64,000 nt of DNA from Annona cherimola (taxonomy: Eukaryota; Streptophyta; Magnoliopsida; Magnoliales; Annonaceae). Under the pieces are notes generated by a model that saw nothing but the letters and a program-made list of their open reading frames with translations, made no database searches and was not told where the DNA came from. The stretch covers positions 1,806,545-1,870,544 of the forward strand of contig CM059971.1 of assembly GCA_030490835.1 (NCBI GenBank), written 5' to 3'. Each line of letters opens with the position of its first letter. Within the stretch, counting starts at the first letter, position 1. Below are positions 23,901 to 35,945 of the stretch, in pieces. The position numbers and the translations under genes were made by a program.

Positions 23901-26275
23901 TACTAGATTTCTTTCACTCAAGATCCTCTAAACTTATTGCTTATATAGTTAACTTACTTGGATGAGTTGTGTAAGTTTTTACATCTAGTATCTACTAGTT
24001 GGATGACTATGAACTCAATGTGCTTTGCTATTTTAAATATTTTACGAAAAATATTAAATTTGAAAATGAAATCAGGAAAACACAGAACATTTTAAAAGAA
24101 CAAAATGAGAAAAAAGTTTAAAAAAAGTGATGAAACTTTCAAATTTTGAAATTAAGTTTAGGAAATTCTAATATTGGGAAAAACAAAATTTGAAAAAATG
24201 AATGTAATATGAAAATAAAGTCTAGAAAGGATCAAATATTTTAAACAAACAAAATGAGAAAAAGTTTTAAAAAGGATAAATTCCAAAAATGTTAAAAGCT
24301 TGATGAAAAAAATTTTCAAAATTGAAAATGAAAATAATTATAAAAAATTGATCAAACCTTAAAAACATCGAAAGCCCAAGTAACAAAAATTTCAAAATTT
24401 GAAATGGAGTTGAGTTTAAGAAATCCAAAATCGTTAATTTTAAAAACGTCAAAAGCTTAAGTGACAAAATTTTGATAATTTGAAATGGAGTTGAGTTTAA
24501 GAAATCCAAAATGGTTCAAAATTTGGAATTGAGTGAAAAATCTCAAAAAGAAAACATCAAATATTTTAAAGGAACAAAATGAGAAACAAGTTCAAAAAGG
24601 ATAAAAGAAAATTTTCAAAATTGTAAAAACGAACATAATTTTAAATTTTGATTAAGAAAAACTTCAAAAGCTTAAGTGACAAAATTTTAAAATTTGAAAT
24701 TGATTTTAGGTATTTGAAGCGGTTCAAAATTTGAAGTCGAAAATATTTTTAGAAAAATGATCAACCTTTTAAACACGCCAAAAGCTTAATCAATAATATT
24801 TCAAATTTTGAGAAAAATGAGAAAGATAACTATAGGTTTTACCGCATGTTGTATATCTGTTTAACATTCAATAACCTTTGGTACACGTGCTGGCCAATTT
24901 TATTTTGAGAATGTTGTTATACCTGTCTATTTCATTTTTCTGTAAGTTTATTGGTAATTCTAGTCATTTGTAATTTTCTATTTGTATATGGGCAATGGAG
25001 ATCCTGTAACTGGCTGTCTTTTTTACCAGATTTCTTTCACTTGAGATTCTCTAAACCGATTGCTTGTATGGTTAACTTGCTTGGATGAGTTGCTAAAGTT
25101 TTTACATCCCGTATCTACTAGTTGGATAACCAGAAACTCAATGTGCTTTGCTTTTTTAAATATTTTGTGTAAAAGGGTGTAATCTAAAAGTAAAATCAAG
25201 AAAAGACAAAATATTTTAAAAGAAAAAAATGAGAAAAAGGTTTTAAGAAATTGATGAAACTTTTAAATTTTGAAATTGAGTTTAGGAAATTCCAAAATGA
25301 CGAAAATTAAAATTTGAAAAAAAAGTTCAAAAAGAAAAGATCAAATATTTTACAGGAACAAAATGAGAAAAAAGTATAAAAAGTATAAAAGAAAATTTTC
25401 AAAATTGTTGCAATGAACATAATTTTAAAAAATTGAACAAACATGAAAAACTTCAAAAGCTTAAGTGGCGAAATTTTTAATTTTGAAATTGAGTTTAGGA
25501 AAATTCAAAACGGTTCAAAATTTGAAAACGAAAATTTTTTTAAGAAAATGATTAACTTTTTAAAAATGTCAAAAGCTTACTCAACATAATTTCAAATTTT
25601 GAGAAAAATGACAAAGATAACTGTAGGTTCTACCATGTGTTGTATATCAAATATTTTAAAGGAACAAAATGAGAAAAAGTTTTAAAAGGTTGATTAAACT
25701 TCAAAAATGTCAAAAGCTTAGATGACAAAATTTTGAAATTTGATATCGTGTTTAGAAAATCCAAATTGGTTCAAAATTTAAAATTTAATTTAGGAAATTC
25801 CAAAATTTTAAACTTCAAAATTGAGTTTGATAAAATCCAAATTAGTTCAAATTTTGAAATTGAGTTTAGGAAATTGCAAAATGGTGAAATATATAATTTC
25901 AAAAAAGGGCATAATGTAAAAATAAAATCAAGAAAAGATCAAATGTTGTAAAAGAAAAAAATGAAACTTTAAAAATATCAAAGGCTTAAATGACAAAATT
26001 TTGAAATTTGAAATTAAGTTTAAGATTGATTTGTTCAAATTTTGAAATTGAGTTTAAAAAATTCTAAACTGATGAAGAATAAAATTTCAAAATTGATATA
26101 ATCTGAAAATAAAATCAAGAAAAAATCAATTATTTTATTGAAACAAAATAAGAAAAAATAAAAAAGAATTTAATTCCAAAAATGTCAAAATATTAAAGAA
26201 GAAAATTTTCACATTTGTAGAAGAAAATAATTTTAAAAAATTAATCCAACTTTACGAACTTCAAAGCTCAAATTT
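17985..26275. repeat. AT-rich array with ~1.18 kb monomers
   Basis: Each monomer has a unique-looking part ('tgttgtatatctgtttaatg', 'gacctattttgtcttgcgaa', 'tatgggcaatggagatcctg', 'gcttgtatggttaacttgct') and a purine-rich part built from diverged 'caaaagcttaagtgacaaaa / tttgaaattgagtttagga' words. Unique parts begin near 19600, 19976, 21607, 22790, 23648 and 24828, with a fragment near 25615. 19976 to 21607 is about 1176 after removing the LINE insert, and the next spacings are 1183, 858 and 1180, so the monomer is about 1.18 kb with one deleted copy. Minus-strand Phe-rich frames here are translations of the repeat, not genes. Confidence 0.8.
20297..20751 (-). mobile_element. 5'-truncated LINE insert with RNase H domain
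   Basis: The array consensus 'tggatgagttgtagaagttt' is split here between 'tgagtt' and 'gtagaag' by about 455 bp. On the minus strand the insert reads SGIMEPLCREATAFILGLKW, then FEMDSLLLVKYI and THHVLRHGNVVTHFLADF. This is the second half of an RNase H domain: the E of 'EA', the D of 'E.DS' and the 'R.gN..a..lA' helix. It ends in an A-run on the minus strand (T-run at 20297-20304). A 5'-truncated, poly(A)-tailed insertion fits a LINE. The same family recurs at 44025 on the plus strand. Confidence 0.75.
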
Positions 26276-26279
26276 GAAT

Positions 26280-27375
26280 AGAATTTACTTTGATTTATTA
26301 AAATGTTTACAATTCTCTCTAATTGACTCTATTTCATTTGAGTGAGAATGGATGAATTTAAATTCCTTTGTATCGATTCTAATGAACTAAAGTGGACATA
26401 ATGAACTTTGATTTACTTGAAAAGACAACGATTCACTCTAATTGGCTCAATTTGTTTCGAATGAGAGTGATTGAACATTAACTCATTCAAGTTGACTAAC
26501 GAACGATATTAGATAGTATAAACTTCAATTAGGTAGAATTGAAAACAACTCACTCTACTTACTGAACTCATTCAAATCGATTCAAATAATTTGAATTTCA
26601 CAGAAGAAACTTCAATAAACGAGTGGTGACTACAATTAATTCTAATTGACTTGATTTTATTAGAACGAAAATAAAAAAACTTGAACTCATTTGATTGGAT
26701 TCAAATGAGTTGAGTTAGATAAGATTTACTTCGATTAACTAGAAACGATTGCGATTCAGGCTAATTGACTTGATTTCATTCGAATGAGAATGCACGAAGT
26801 TAAACTCAAATGAACTGAATTAGACTGAAGAGAATTCAATGAACTAGAAATGACTATAGTTATCTTTAATGACTTGATTTGATTTGATTGAGAATGAATA
26901 TACTTGAATTGAACTCAAATAAATTGAATTAGGTGGAATGTACTTCAATTAAATAGAAATAATTGCAATTCACTCTAATTGATTTGATTTCATTTGGATG
27001 AGAATGAATGAAAGTAAAATTTTTTTTTTATGATTATATTTACATACATCTCAACACATATTACATTGAAATTCTGAGACATTCTTACAAATATGGAGAT
27101 ACATAACTCCACCAAAGAAATTTGGAGACACAGCTCCACCAAAGAATTAGGAAGACACAGCTTCCACTAAGCCAAAGGGAGACTACAGCTCCCACAACAT
27201 TTTCCGGGCAACGTAAAATCATTTGAATCAACTCTAATGAGTTAAAATTGACAGAATGAACTTTGATTGACTTGAATTGGCTATAATTTACTCTAATAGA
27301 CTGAGCTCAAATTGACTAGGTTCGATTGAAATAAGAATGAATGAATTTTAACTCATTCGAACCTCGAATAATGAT
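26280..27375. repeat. ~119-bp satellite, block 1
   Basis: Tandem diverged units containing 'cactctaattgacttgattt', 'gaatgagaatgaatgaactt' and 'caaatgaattgaattagata' recur every 117-120 bp, for example at about 26317, 26436 and 26553. A 192-bp retroposon interrupts the block at 27021. Confidence 0.8.
27021..27212 (-). mobile_element. Short retroposon insert (SINE or LINE 3' end)
   Basis: 192 bp with a T-run at its left end (an A-tail on the minus strand), flanked by 'gtaaaat' at 27014-27020 and 27213-27219. The sister satellite blocks (31112, 36757) show the uninterrupted site. Inside are about three imperfect ~33-bp repeats of 'gacacagctccaccaaagaa'. It has no coding sequence. I cannot tell a SINE from a truncated LINE tail. 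Confidence 0.65.
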
Positions 27376-27640
27376 CCTAGATTTAATTTTATGACAATTG
27401 ATGACTTGGCGTGTATGAACTACAATTGCTTAGCCTATATGATTTGTTGATGGTTAGGAGAAGCTGGAAAGATCACAATGACTGAAATACTGTTATATTT
27501 AAAAATCTAAAGATGTATATGGAGAGAAGTTATCCTGTGCATTTAAATGCACCGTAAGTTACGGCGTATTTGGCTTAAATAATCTCGACATGCATTTAAA
27601 TGTATTAATATTTTATAAAATTCAATCGTCTTTTAGTGGT
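27376..27640. repeat. Segmental-duplication module, copy A
   Basis: About 80-85% similar by eye to 37376-37620 ('acaattgatgacttg', 'ggttaggagaagctg', 'agttacggcgtatttggctt'). In both copies it directly follows a 119-bp satellite block. The shared plus-strand frame (37371 copy, IDDL..MN.NCLAY) is broken here by stops. No domain is recognised. Confidence 0.6.
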
Positions 27641-28330
27641 TTAGTTATATGTTTTATAGAAATAGTATAAGTTTGTCATAAAAATCTTTCATAAAAATTA
27701 ATATTGTTTATTGGAATCGTAGATATAAACCTTTCATCTCTGGGAAAATATTTCCGATAGATAAGAGTAGAAGTTTCTTGAATATTTTTTTTCTTGTTTT
27801 TCTCATGATGATATTTTTGATTTTTCTGTAAGTTTCTGATTACCTGTATCTTATTTGATTGTTTGAGATTCTCTAGCCATCTGTAATTTTCTATTTGTAC
27901 ATGGGCAATGGGGATCCTATAACGGGCTATCTTTTGTAACTGATTTCTTTCACTCGAGGTTCTCATAGAAAAATCCCTAGATGTCGTAAAATATGGGGAA
28001 GTGAAAGATTTTTTTTAAAAAATATTTTCCTAAATTCTCTGAAATATGGTGAGACGGAAGTTTTTATAAGAAAAAATCCCTAAATAACCGAAATATCGTG
28101 AGGGGAAAAGTTTTCAAACCCCCCCTCCAAAAAAATTTGTTGTAACCGGGGCTTAGCGTCACAAGTGTAGAGATTCGTGTCAAATGGTGAGGGGAGGGAA
28201 AATAAATAAAAAAATTCTCAGATAGCCTGAAATATAGAGATGTGAAGGTTTTTAAAAATTCTTAAAAAATCTTAGTAACTGAGGCTTGACACCATAAGTA
28301 TTGAGACTTGCGTCGAACAGTGAGGGCGGA
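27641..28330. repeat. Partial 1.18 kb monomer plus diverged repeats
   Basis: 27830-27960 matches the monomer words 'ctgtaattttctatttgt' and 'gggcaatggggatcct'. 27960-28330 holds about three diverged copies of a ~110-bp unit with 'aaatccctaaataaccgaaa' and 'gaaatatggtgag'. No gene. Confidence 0.5.
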
Positions 28331-30355
28331 AAAACGGATGTAATATGAAAATAAAATCAAGAAAAGATCAAATATTTTAAATGAACAAAATGAGAAAAAA
28401 GTTTTAAGAAGGATAAATTACAAAAATGTTAAAAGCTTGATGAAGAAAATTTGCAAAATCGAAAACTAAAATAATTTTAAAAAATTGATGAAACTTTAAA
28501 AAAAGTCAAAAGCTTAAGTGACAAAATTTGAAATTTTGAAATAGAGTTTAGGAAAATCCAAAGTGGTCCAAATTTTGAAATTGATTAAAATAATTTAAAA
28601 AAATAGATGAAACTTTAGAAACGCTAAAAGCTTAAACGATGAAATTTGCAAATTTGAAATTGAGCTTAGGAAATTTCAAAATGACGAAAAAAAATTTTCA
28701 AAAATAGATGTAATCTGATCAAGAAAAGATCAAATATTTTAAAGGAACAAAATAAGAAGAAAGTTCAAAAAGAAAATATCAAATATTTTAAAGGAACAAA
28801 ATGAAAAAAAAAGTTCAAAAAGAAAAGATCCAATATTTTAAAGGAACAAAATGAGGAAAAACTTCAAAAAGGATAAATTCCAAAAATGTCAAAAGCTTGA
28901 TCAAAAAAATTTTCAAAATTATAAACGAACATAATTTTAAAAAATTGAACAAACTTGAAAAACTTCAAAAGCTTATGTGACAATTTTAAAATTTCAAATT
29001 GAATTTAGGAAAATACGAAATAGTTCGAAATTTGAAATTGATGAAACTTCAGAAACGTTAAAAGCAGAAAATCCAAAATGATTTGAAATTTGAAGTTCAG
29101 GAAAATCCAAAGCAACGGAAAATAAAATTAAAATTTTGAATTTAGTTCAAGAAAATCCGAAATGGTTCAAATTTTGAAATTGAGTTTAGGAAAATTCAGA
29201 ATGGTTCAAAATTAGGTTTAGTAAAATCCAAAAAGACAAAAAATTGAAATTGCAAAAATGGATGTAATCTTAAAATAAAATCTAGAAATGATCAATTATT
29301 TTGAAGGAACAAAACGTGAAAAAGATTAAAAAAAGGATAAATTCCAAAAATGTCAAAAGCTTAAGAAAGAAAACGTTGAAAATTGCAAACAAAAATATTT
29401 TGAAAAAATTGATAAACCTTGAAAAACGTCAAAAGGTTAATAAAGAAAAGTTTGAAAATTATAAATGAAAATATTGTTTAAAAATGATCAACCTTTAATA
29501 ACATCAAACGCTTAATAGGCATAATTTCAAATTTTGAAATTGATGAAAATAATTTTAAATAATTGATGAACCCTCAAAAACATCAAAAGCTTGACTGACA
29601 AAATATTACAATATGAAATTAAGTTTAGGAAATTTCAAAATGACGAATAATAAAATTTAAAAAGTGGATTTATTCTGAAAATAAAATCAAGCAATGATCG
29701 AATATTTCAAAAGGAATAAAATGAGAAAAAAGTTTTTAAAAAATGATGAAACTTCAAAAATGTCAAAAGATTAGACGATAAAATTTTGAAATTTGAAATT
29801 GTGTTTAAGAAAATCCAAATTGGTTCAAAATTTGAAATCTAGTTTAGGAAATTCTGAAATTTTAAATTTTGAAATTGAGTTCAATAAAATCCAAATTGGT
29901 TCAAAATTTGAAATTTAGTTTAGGAAATTCCAAAATGACAAAAAATATAATTTCAAAAAAGGGCATAATCTAAAAATGAAATCAAGAAAAAATCAAATGT
30001 TTTAAAAGAAGAAAATGAGAAAAAAGTTTTAAAAAATGATGAAACTTTAAAAATGTCAAAAGCTGAAATGAAAAAATTTTGAAATTGGAAATTAAGTTCA
30101 AGAAAATCAAAATTGGTTCAAATTTTGAAATCAAGTTTAAGAAATTCTGAAATGACAAAGAATAAAATTTCAAAAACGATGTAATCTGAAAATAAAAACA
30201 AGAAAAAATAAAAATTTTTAAAGAAAGAAAATGTGGAAAAAGTAAAAAAAAATTAATTCCAAAAATGTCAAAAGATTAACGAATAAAATTTTTAGATTTG
30301 TAAATGAAAATAATTTTAAAAAATTGATCCAACTTTGGGAACTTCAAAAGCTCAA
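28330..30355. repeat. AT-rich purine-biased repeat
   Basis: Continuation of the 'gtcaaaagcttaagtgac / tttgaaattgagtttagga' family without the unique part of the monomer. The plus strand is strongly A-rich and T-poor. No gene. Confidence 0.65.
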
Positions 30356-31720
30356 TTTTGGATAGAATTTATTTTGATTTACTAAAATGTTTACAATTCT
30401 CTCTAGTTGACGTTATTTCGTTTGAATGAAAATGAACTAATTTATATTCATTTGAATCGATTCTAATGAACTAAAGTGGATATAGTGAACTTTATTTACT
30501 TGAAAAGATTGCGATTCACTCGAATTGACTCGATTTGTTTCGAATCAGAGTGAATGAAAATTACCTCATTCAAGTTGACTTTAACAAATGGTATTGGATA
30601 GCATAAACTTCAATTGGCTAGAATTGAAAACAACTCACTTTAATTATTGAACTCATTCAAATCAACTCAAGTAATATGAATTTTATAGAAGAAACTTTTA
30701 TAAACTAGCAATGACCGCAGTTAATTCTATTTGACTTGATTTTATTCAAACGAAATGAAAAACTTGAGGTCATTCTATTGGATTCTAATGAGTTGATTTA
30801 GATAAGATTTACTTTGATTAACTAGAAACGACTGCGAGTCACGCTAATTGACTTGATTTCATTCGATGAGAATGCACAAATTAAACTCATTCAAATAAAA
30901 TCAAATGAATTGAATTAGATAAAATAGAATTCGATAAACTAAAAGTGACTGTAATTATCTTTAATGACTTGATTTGATTTGATTGAGAATGAACATACTT
31001 GAACTCATTTGACCGAATTCAAATAAATTGAATTAGGTGGAATGTACTTTGATTAAATAGAAATAATTGCAATTCACTCTAATTGATTTGATTTCATTCG
31101 GATGAGAATGAATGAATGTAAAATCGTTTGAATCAACTTTAATGAATTGAAATTGAAAGAATGAACTTTGATTGACTTGAATGGGCTGTAATTCACTCTA
31201 ATTAATTGGATTGGATTGGGATGAGAATAAATGAAATTTAACTCATTCGAATTGACTCAAATAAAAAGAATTAGATAGAATGAACTTTGATTAACTAGAA
31301 TTGACTACAAATCACTCTAATTAATTTAATTTGATTCAAACGAGAAAGAGTGAACTTGAATTCATTCGAATCAACTTAAAGAAATTGAATTTGACTAAAT
31401 CGATAAAATGATATCACCTACAATTAACTCTAAATGACTAAATTACTTGAATCCACTATAGTTGATCTCTTTGACTTGATTTAATTTGAATAAGAATGAA
31501 TATACTTGAACTCATTCGATTAGAGTCAAATGAATTGAATTAGACAGAACGTACTTCAATCAAGTAGATATGACTACTGTTCGTTCTAATTAACGGATGA
31601 GAGTGGACAAACATAAATCATTTGCAACTCTACATTGAAATTGAAAGAATAAACTTTAATTAACTTAAACTAACTACAATTCACTCTAATTGACTGGATT
31701 TGATTGGAATGAGAATAAAG
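30355..31720. repeat. ~119-bp satellite, block 2
   Basis: Same unit as block 1. The sequence entering the block ('ttaaaaaattgatccaactt') is shared with blocks 1 and 3, so array and flank were duplicated together. Confidence 0.8.
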
Positions 31721-31782
31721 GCTTATATAAATTTAAGTCAACATTCTAGCTTATGAAAGAATGAAAATAAGATGATAATATT

Positions 31783-32186
31783 GGATTCCGATCTTGCACC
31801 CGGCTGCGCTTAGCTTCAGTGTAGCCGGATGCATGGAAGCCATTTAACATTTTTTTTTTTTTGAAATGTTTTTATGCAAGTGTTCATCTAAGTGCATTTA
31901 ACATGTGTATCATTTTTTTTTATCATTTTTGGAGTATTTTAAATATTTATTTTTTATTTTTAAAAATTAGTGGCAACTTAGGTAATTTAAAATTACTAAA
32001 ATGTCATTAATTTTGAAAAATCAAAAATAAATATCTAAGATACTCAAAAAATGGTAAAAATTAATACACATGTTAAATACACTTAGATTAACACTTGTGT
32101 AAAATTTAAAAAAAAAACAAAAAAATGAGTTAATGCACCCAAGTGCACTGAAGCTAATTGCACCCGGGTGCACAGGATCAGGATCC
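31783..32186. mobile_element. Foldback (MULE-like) element, 9-bp TSD
   Basis: 404 bp, almost entirely self-complementary. Arms carry 'tgcacccgggtgca' type palindromes, 'aagtgcatttaacatgtgta' and 'aaaatcagtggca'-like words around a centre near 31985. Flanked by GATAATATT at 31774-31782 and 32187-32195. Long inverted arms plus a 9-bp duplication is the Mutator-like foldback pattern. Non-coding. Confidence 0.8.
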
Positions 32187-32619
32187 GATAATATTATATC
32201 CCATTATAACTTAGCCAACTAACAACTTTGAATAATTTATATTTTTAATATTTTTATTTTCTTTTTCTTTTTATATATATACCAAAATTTCACTTTTCAA
32301 TTCTTATACATATTTTTTTCCAAATTTTTAAAAATAAAAATTTTTATAATTTTTTATGTATGGCATGAGATAGGTGAGAATTAAAAACAAATTCTTTTAA
32401 TGGTTGCTAAATGAGACATGACATTAGCTATTGTCAATTAAGTTTTTCTTTATAAACTAAAATTTAACATTTTGCAATAAATAATTGTCAAAAATTAAAT
32501 TCTTTTGTAGTACTTGCTTATTAACTAATGTATATAGCTGAACTCAGCTTCCTAAAGGCTCATATAAATTTAAGTCAACATTCTAGCTTATGAAATAATA
32601 AAAATAAGATGATGATATT

Positions 32620-33027
32620 GGATCCTGATCTTGCACTCGGGTGCACTTAGCCTAAGTGTACCTGGGTGCATGGAAGCCATTCTAACATATTTTTTTATTT
32701 TTTTGAAATTTTTTATACAAGTGTTAATTTAAGTGTATTTAACATGTGTATTAATTTTTACCATTTTTTGAAGTATTTTAGATATTTATTTTTTATTTTT
32801 GAAAATCAGTGGCAACTTAGGTAATTTAAAATTACTAAAATGTCATTGATTTTGAAAAATCAAAAATAAATATCTAAGATACTCAAAAAATAGTAAAATT
32901 ATTACACATGTTAAATACACTTAGATTAACACTTATATAAATTACACTTATATAAATTTTTTTTTTAAAAAAAATGCACCCAAGTGCACTAAAGCTAAGT
33001 GCACCCGGGTGCACAGGATTGGGATCT
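32620..33027. mobile_element. Foldback (MULE-like) element, module copy 2
   Basis: Same element, flanked by GATGATATT at 32611-32619 and 33028-33036. The identical flank in each module shows that it was amplified with the module and not inserted again. Confidence 0.8.
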
Positions 33028-33470
33028 GATGATATTATATCCCATTATAACTTAGCTAACTAACAACTTTGAATAATTTATATTTTTAATATTCTTATTT
33101 TCTTTTTCTTTTTATATATATACCAAAATTTCACTTTTGAATTCTTATACATATTTTTTTCCAAATTTTTAAAAATAAAAATTTTTATAATTTTTTATGT
33201 ACGGGCATGAGATAGGTGAGATAGGTGAGAATTAAAAACAAATTCCTTTTAATGGTCGCTAAATGAGACATGACATTAGCTATTGTCAATTAAGTTTTCT
33301 TTATAAACTAAAATTTAACATTTTGCAATAAATAATTGTCAAAAATTAAATTCTTTTGTAGTACTTGCTTATTAACTAATGTATATAGCTGAATTTAGCT
33401 TCCTAAAGGCTCATATAAATTTAAATCAACATTCTAGCTTATGAAAGAATAAAAATAAGACGATGATATT

Positions 33471-33874
33471 GGATCCTGTTCTTGCACCCGGGTGCACTTA
33501 GCTTAAGTGTACCTGGGTCAATGGAAGCCATTTTAACATTTTTTTATTTTTATGAAATTTTTTATACAAGTGTTAATTTAAGTGTATTTAACATGTGTAT
33601 CAATTTTTACCATTTTGGAAGTATTTTAGATATTTATTTTTTATTTTTGAAAATTAGTGGCAACTTAGGTAATTTAAAATTACTAAAATGTCATTGATTT
33701 TGAAAAATCAAAAATAAATATCTATGATACTCAAAAATGGTAAAAATTATTACACATGTTAAATACACTTAGATTAACACTTGTATAAAAATTTTAAAAA
33801 AAAAGAAAAAAAATGAGTTAATGCACCCAAGTGCACTAAAGCTAAGTGCACCCGGGTGCACAGGATTGGGATCT
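33471..33874. mobile_element. Foldback (MULE-like) element, module copy 3
   Basis: Flanked by GATGATATT at 33462-33470 and 33875-33883. The arms contain the perfect palindrome GTGCACCCGGGTGCAC near 33846-33861. Confidence 0.8.
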
Positions 33875-34140
33875 GATGATATTATATCCCATTATAACTT
33901 AGCCAACTAACAACTTTGAATAATTTATATTTTTAATATTTTATTTTCTTTTTATTTTTATATATACCGAAATTTCACTTTTGAATTCTTATACATATTT
34001 TTTTCCAAATTTTTAAAAATGAAAAATTTCCTCATTTTTTATGTACGAGCATGAGATAGGTGAGAATTTTTAGTTTCAAAATTTATACATTAAAATAAAA
34101 AATATTAAAAATTAGAATCTACAGAGTTGTTATTTAGACA

Positions 34141-35274
34141 GTGAAAAATGGACATAAATTTTTTTAAAAAAATTACTTATCCAGGTACCAAACTAATAAG
34201 GTCGGAACCTATTTGCAAAATCCCCTTATTTATCATGTATAGATGAAATAATGCTTGATGTATTGGTGTTAAGGAGAGAAAACAAACGTTTTTGCGTAAC
34301 CACGTGAATGGGGCACATTTTGATAGTTGAATAAAAATACCATCTACATTGTCCAACATAATTTGTTTATTATGCAACCGAAAATCATCCTGTGAGAGTT
34401 GTGGGGTAGGCCAAATTTTGTCCAAAAATGATATTCATGTGTTACGAAAAAAAAAAAGGCAAAATGGAGTATGGAGAGAGAGGGATGGGAGGGGAGAGAA
34501 TCGCGGGGGAGGGAGAGAGGAACAAGAAGATCCTAGATGGAGAAAGAAGGGTGGGACGAGAGAATCATGGGAGGAGAGAGAGTGGCATGAGATTGCAGGG
34601 AGAGGGAGGGACCGATGGATGTTTTGTCACCATAGCTTAGGTAGGACTGTTGTAGACTTGTAAGTCGAATACGCTAAACTGCGTATGGATTTCCGGATGC
34701 GCGCGTGCGTGCGTGCGTGCGTAGTAGACAAGTTGAGTACATAGGCTTTACTAAATGCGCACGGGCTGCGCACCTACAGACTTGCTATAAATGCACTCAT
34801 CACGGTATCTGTTAGACTAGGAAGTACATAATCCTGTGAGATAAGGTTAACAATCAATCCACATAAAGGTCTGTAGGATTGATTGTTAACCTGTATATTC
34901 CACGTAAGTACATTTTTTTTCATTTTTTTAATTTCATGTGACTTTCATTATCAGATATTATATATTTTTTATACTTTTACATTCATTAATTTTATTTCTT
35001 TATCTTATTTTTTATGTTAAATTTTTTCTCAAAATATTCTTTATATCGCTATTTTTAAAAAATTTTGTAGTTTGATTATAAATTGTTATGTTTACTTAAA
35101 CGATTTGTTATTATTATATATTTATATAAAATTCTAAACTTATCGATCTTAAATAAAAATATAAATTCATCAACATAATTTCCAACTCGAAACTCAACCA
35201 GAACTTGATTTTCAGAAAATTGAAGTAAAAATAAAAAAAATGATTAAGTCTAAAACCGATGAAATATTAGTAAA
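34141..35274. repeat. Segmental-duplication module with hairpin and microsatellites
   Basis: 34141-34440 is duplicated at 39500-39790 ('ctaataaggt', 'caaaatccccttatttatca', 'attatgcaaccgaaaatcat'). A minus-strand frame (34177-34425) is open in this copy but not recognised. 34449-34620 is GA-rich. 34699-34723 is a (GTGC)n microsatellite. 34905-35270 is AT-rich. No gene supported. Confidence 0.6.
34845..34891. repeat. Perfect 16-bp inverted repeat, 15-nt loop
   Basis: 'ggttaacaatcaatcc' (34845-34860) is followed by its exact reverse complement (34876-34891). The sister copy at 39844-39926 keeps the arms, with one change, but has a 51-nt loop. Confidence 0.8.
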
Positions 35275-35945
35275 CAAATTCCTTTTAATGATTGCGAAAT
35301 GAGACATGACATTAGCTATTGTCAATTAAGTTTTTCTTTACAAACTAAAATTTAACATTTTGCAATAAATAATTGGTAAAAATTAAATTCTTTTGTAGTG
35401 CTTGCTTATTAACTAATGTATATAGCTGAATTCAGCTTCCTAAAGGCTCATATAAATTTAAGTCAACATTCTAGCGTATGAAAGAATGAAAATAAGATGA
35501 TGATATTGGATTCCGATTTTGCACCTGGGTGCACTTAGATTTTGTGTACTCGGGTGCACAAAAGCCATTTTAACTTATATTTTTATTTTGTTGAAATTTT
35601 TTATACAAGTGTTTATCTAGGTATATTTAATATATATATATAAATTTTACCATTTTTTGAGCATTTTAGATATTTATTTTTTATTTTTGTAAATCAGTGG
35701 CAACTTAGGTAATTTAAAATTACTAAAATGCCATTAATTTTGAAAAATCAAAAATAAATATCCAAGATACTTAAAAAAAGGTAAAAATTAATACACATAT
35801 TAAATACACTTAGATTAACACTTACATAAAAATTTTAAAAAAACAAAAAAATGAGTTAATGCACCCAAGTGCACTGAAGCTAAGTGCACCTGGGTGCACA
35901 GTATCGGGATCTTATGATATTATATCCCATTACAACTTTGCTAAC
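35275..35945. repeat. ~0.85 kb module, copy 4 (partial)
   Basis: Matches the tail and head of the modules at 31.7-34.1 kb, with one foldback element (35508-35912) flanked by GATGATATT (35499-35507) and TATGATATT (35913-35921). It breaks off directly into the AT-rich sequence that leads into satellite block 3. Confidence 0.8.
35508..35912. mobile_element. Foldback (MULE-like) element, module copy 4
   Basis: Same arms and centre as the copies at 31783-33874. One flank base differs from the other copies (TATGATATT on the right). Confidence 0.8.

Larger units (their letters stand above)
31721..34140. repeat. Three tandem ~0.85 kb modules
   Basis: Units begin at about 31721, 32559 and 33408 with 'ggctcatataaatttaagtc', each followed by one foldback element and a constant tail ('cttagctaactaacaacttt', 'ttttgcaataaataattgtc'). 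Copies are highly similar, so the amplification is recent relative to the satellites. Further copies lie at 35275 and 38615. Confidence 0.85.

Noticed and set aside
18189..25951. Phe-rich minus-strand and Lys-rich plus-strand short frames in the AT-rich array
   Set aside because: They come from purine-biased repeat words and recur wherever the repeat does.
34349..34663. 104-codon Arg/Glu/Gly-rich frame
   Set aside because: It is the translation of a GA-rich low-complexity tract ending beside a (GTGC)n microsatellite.
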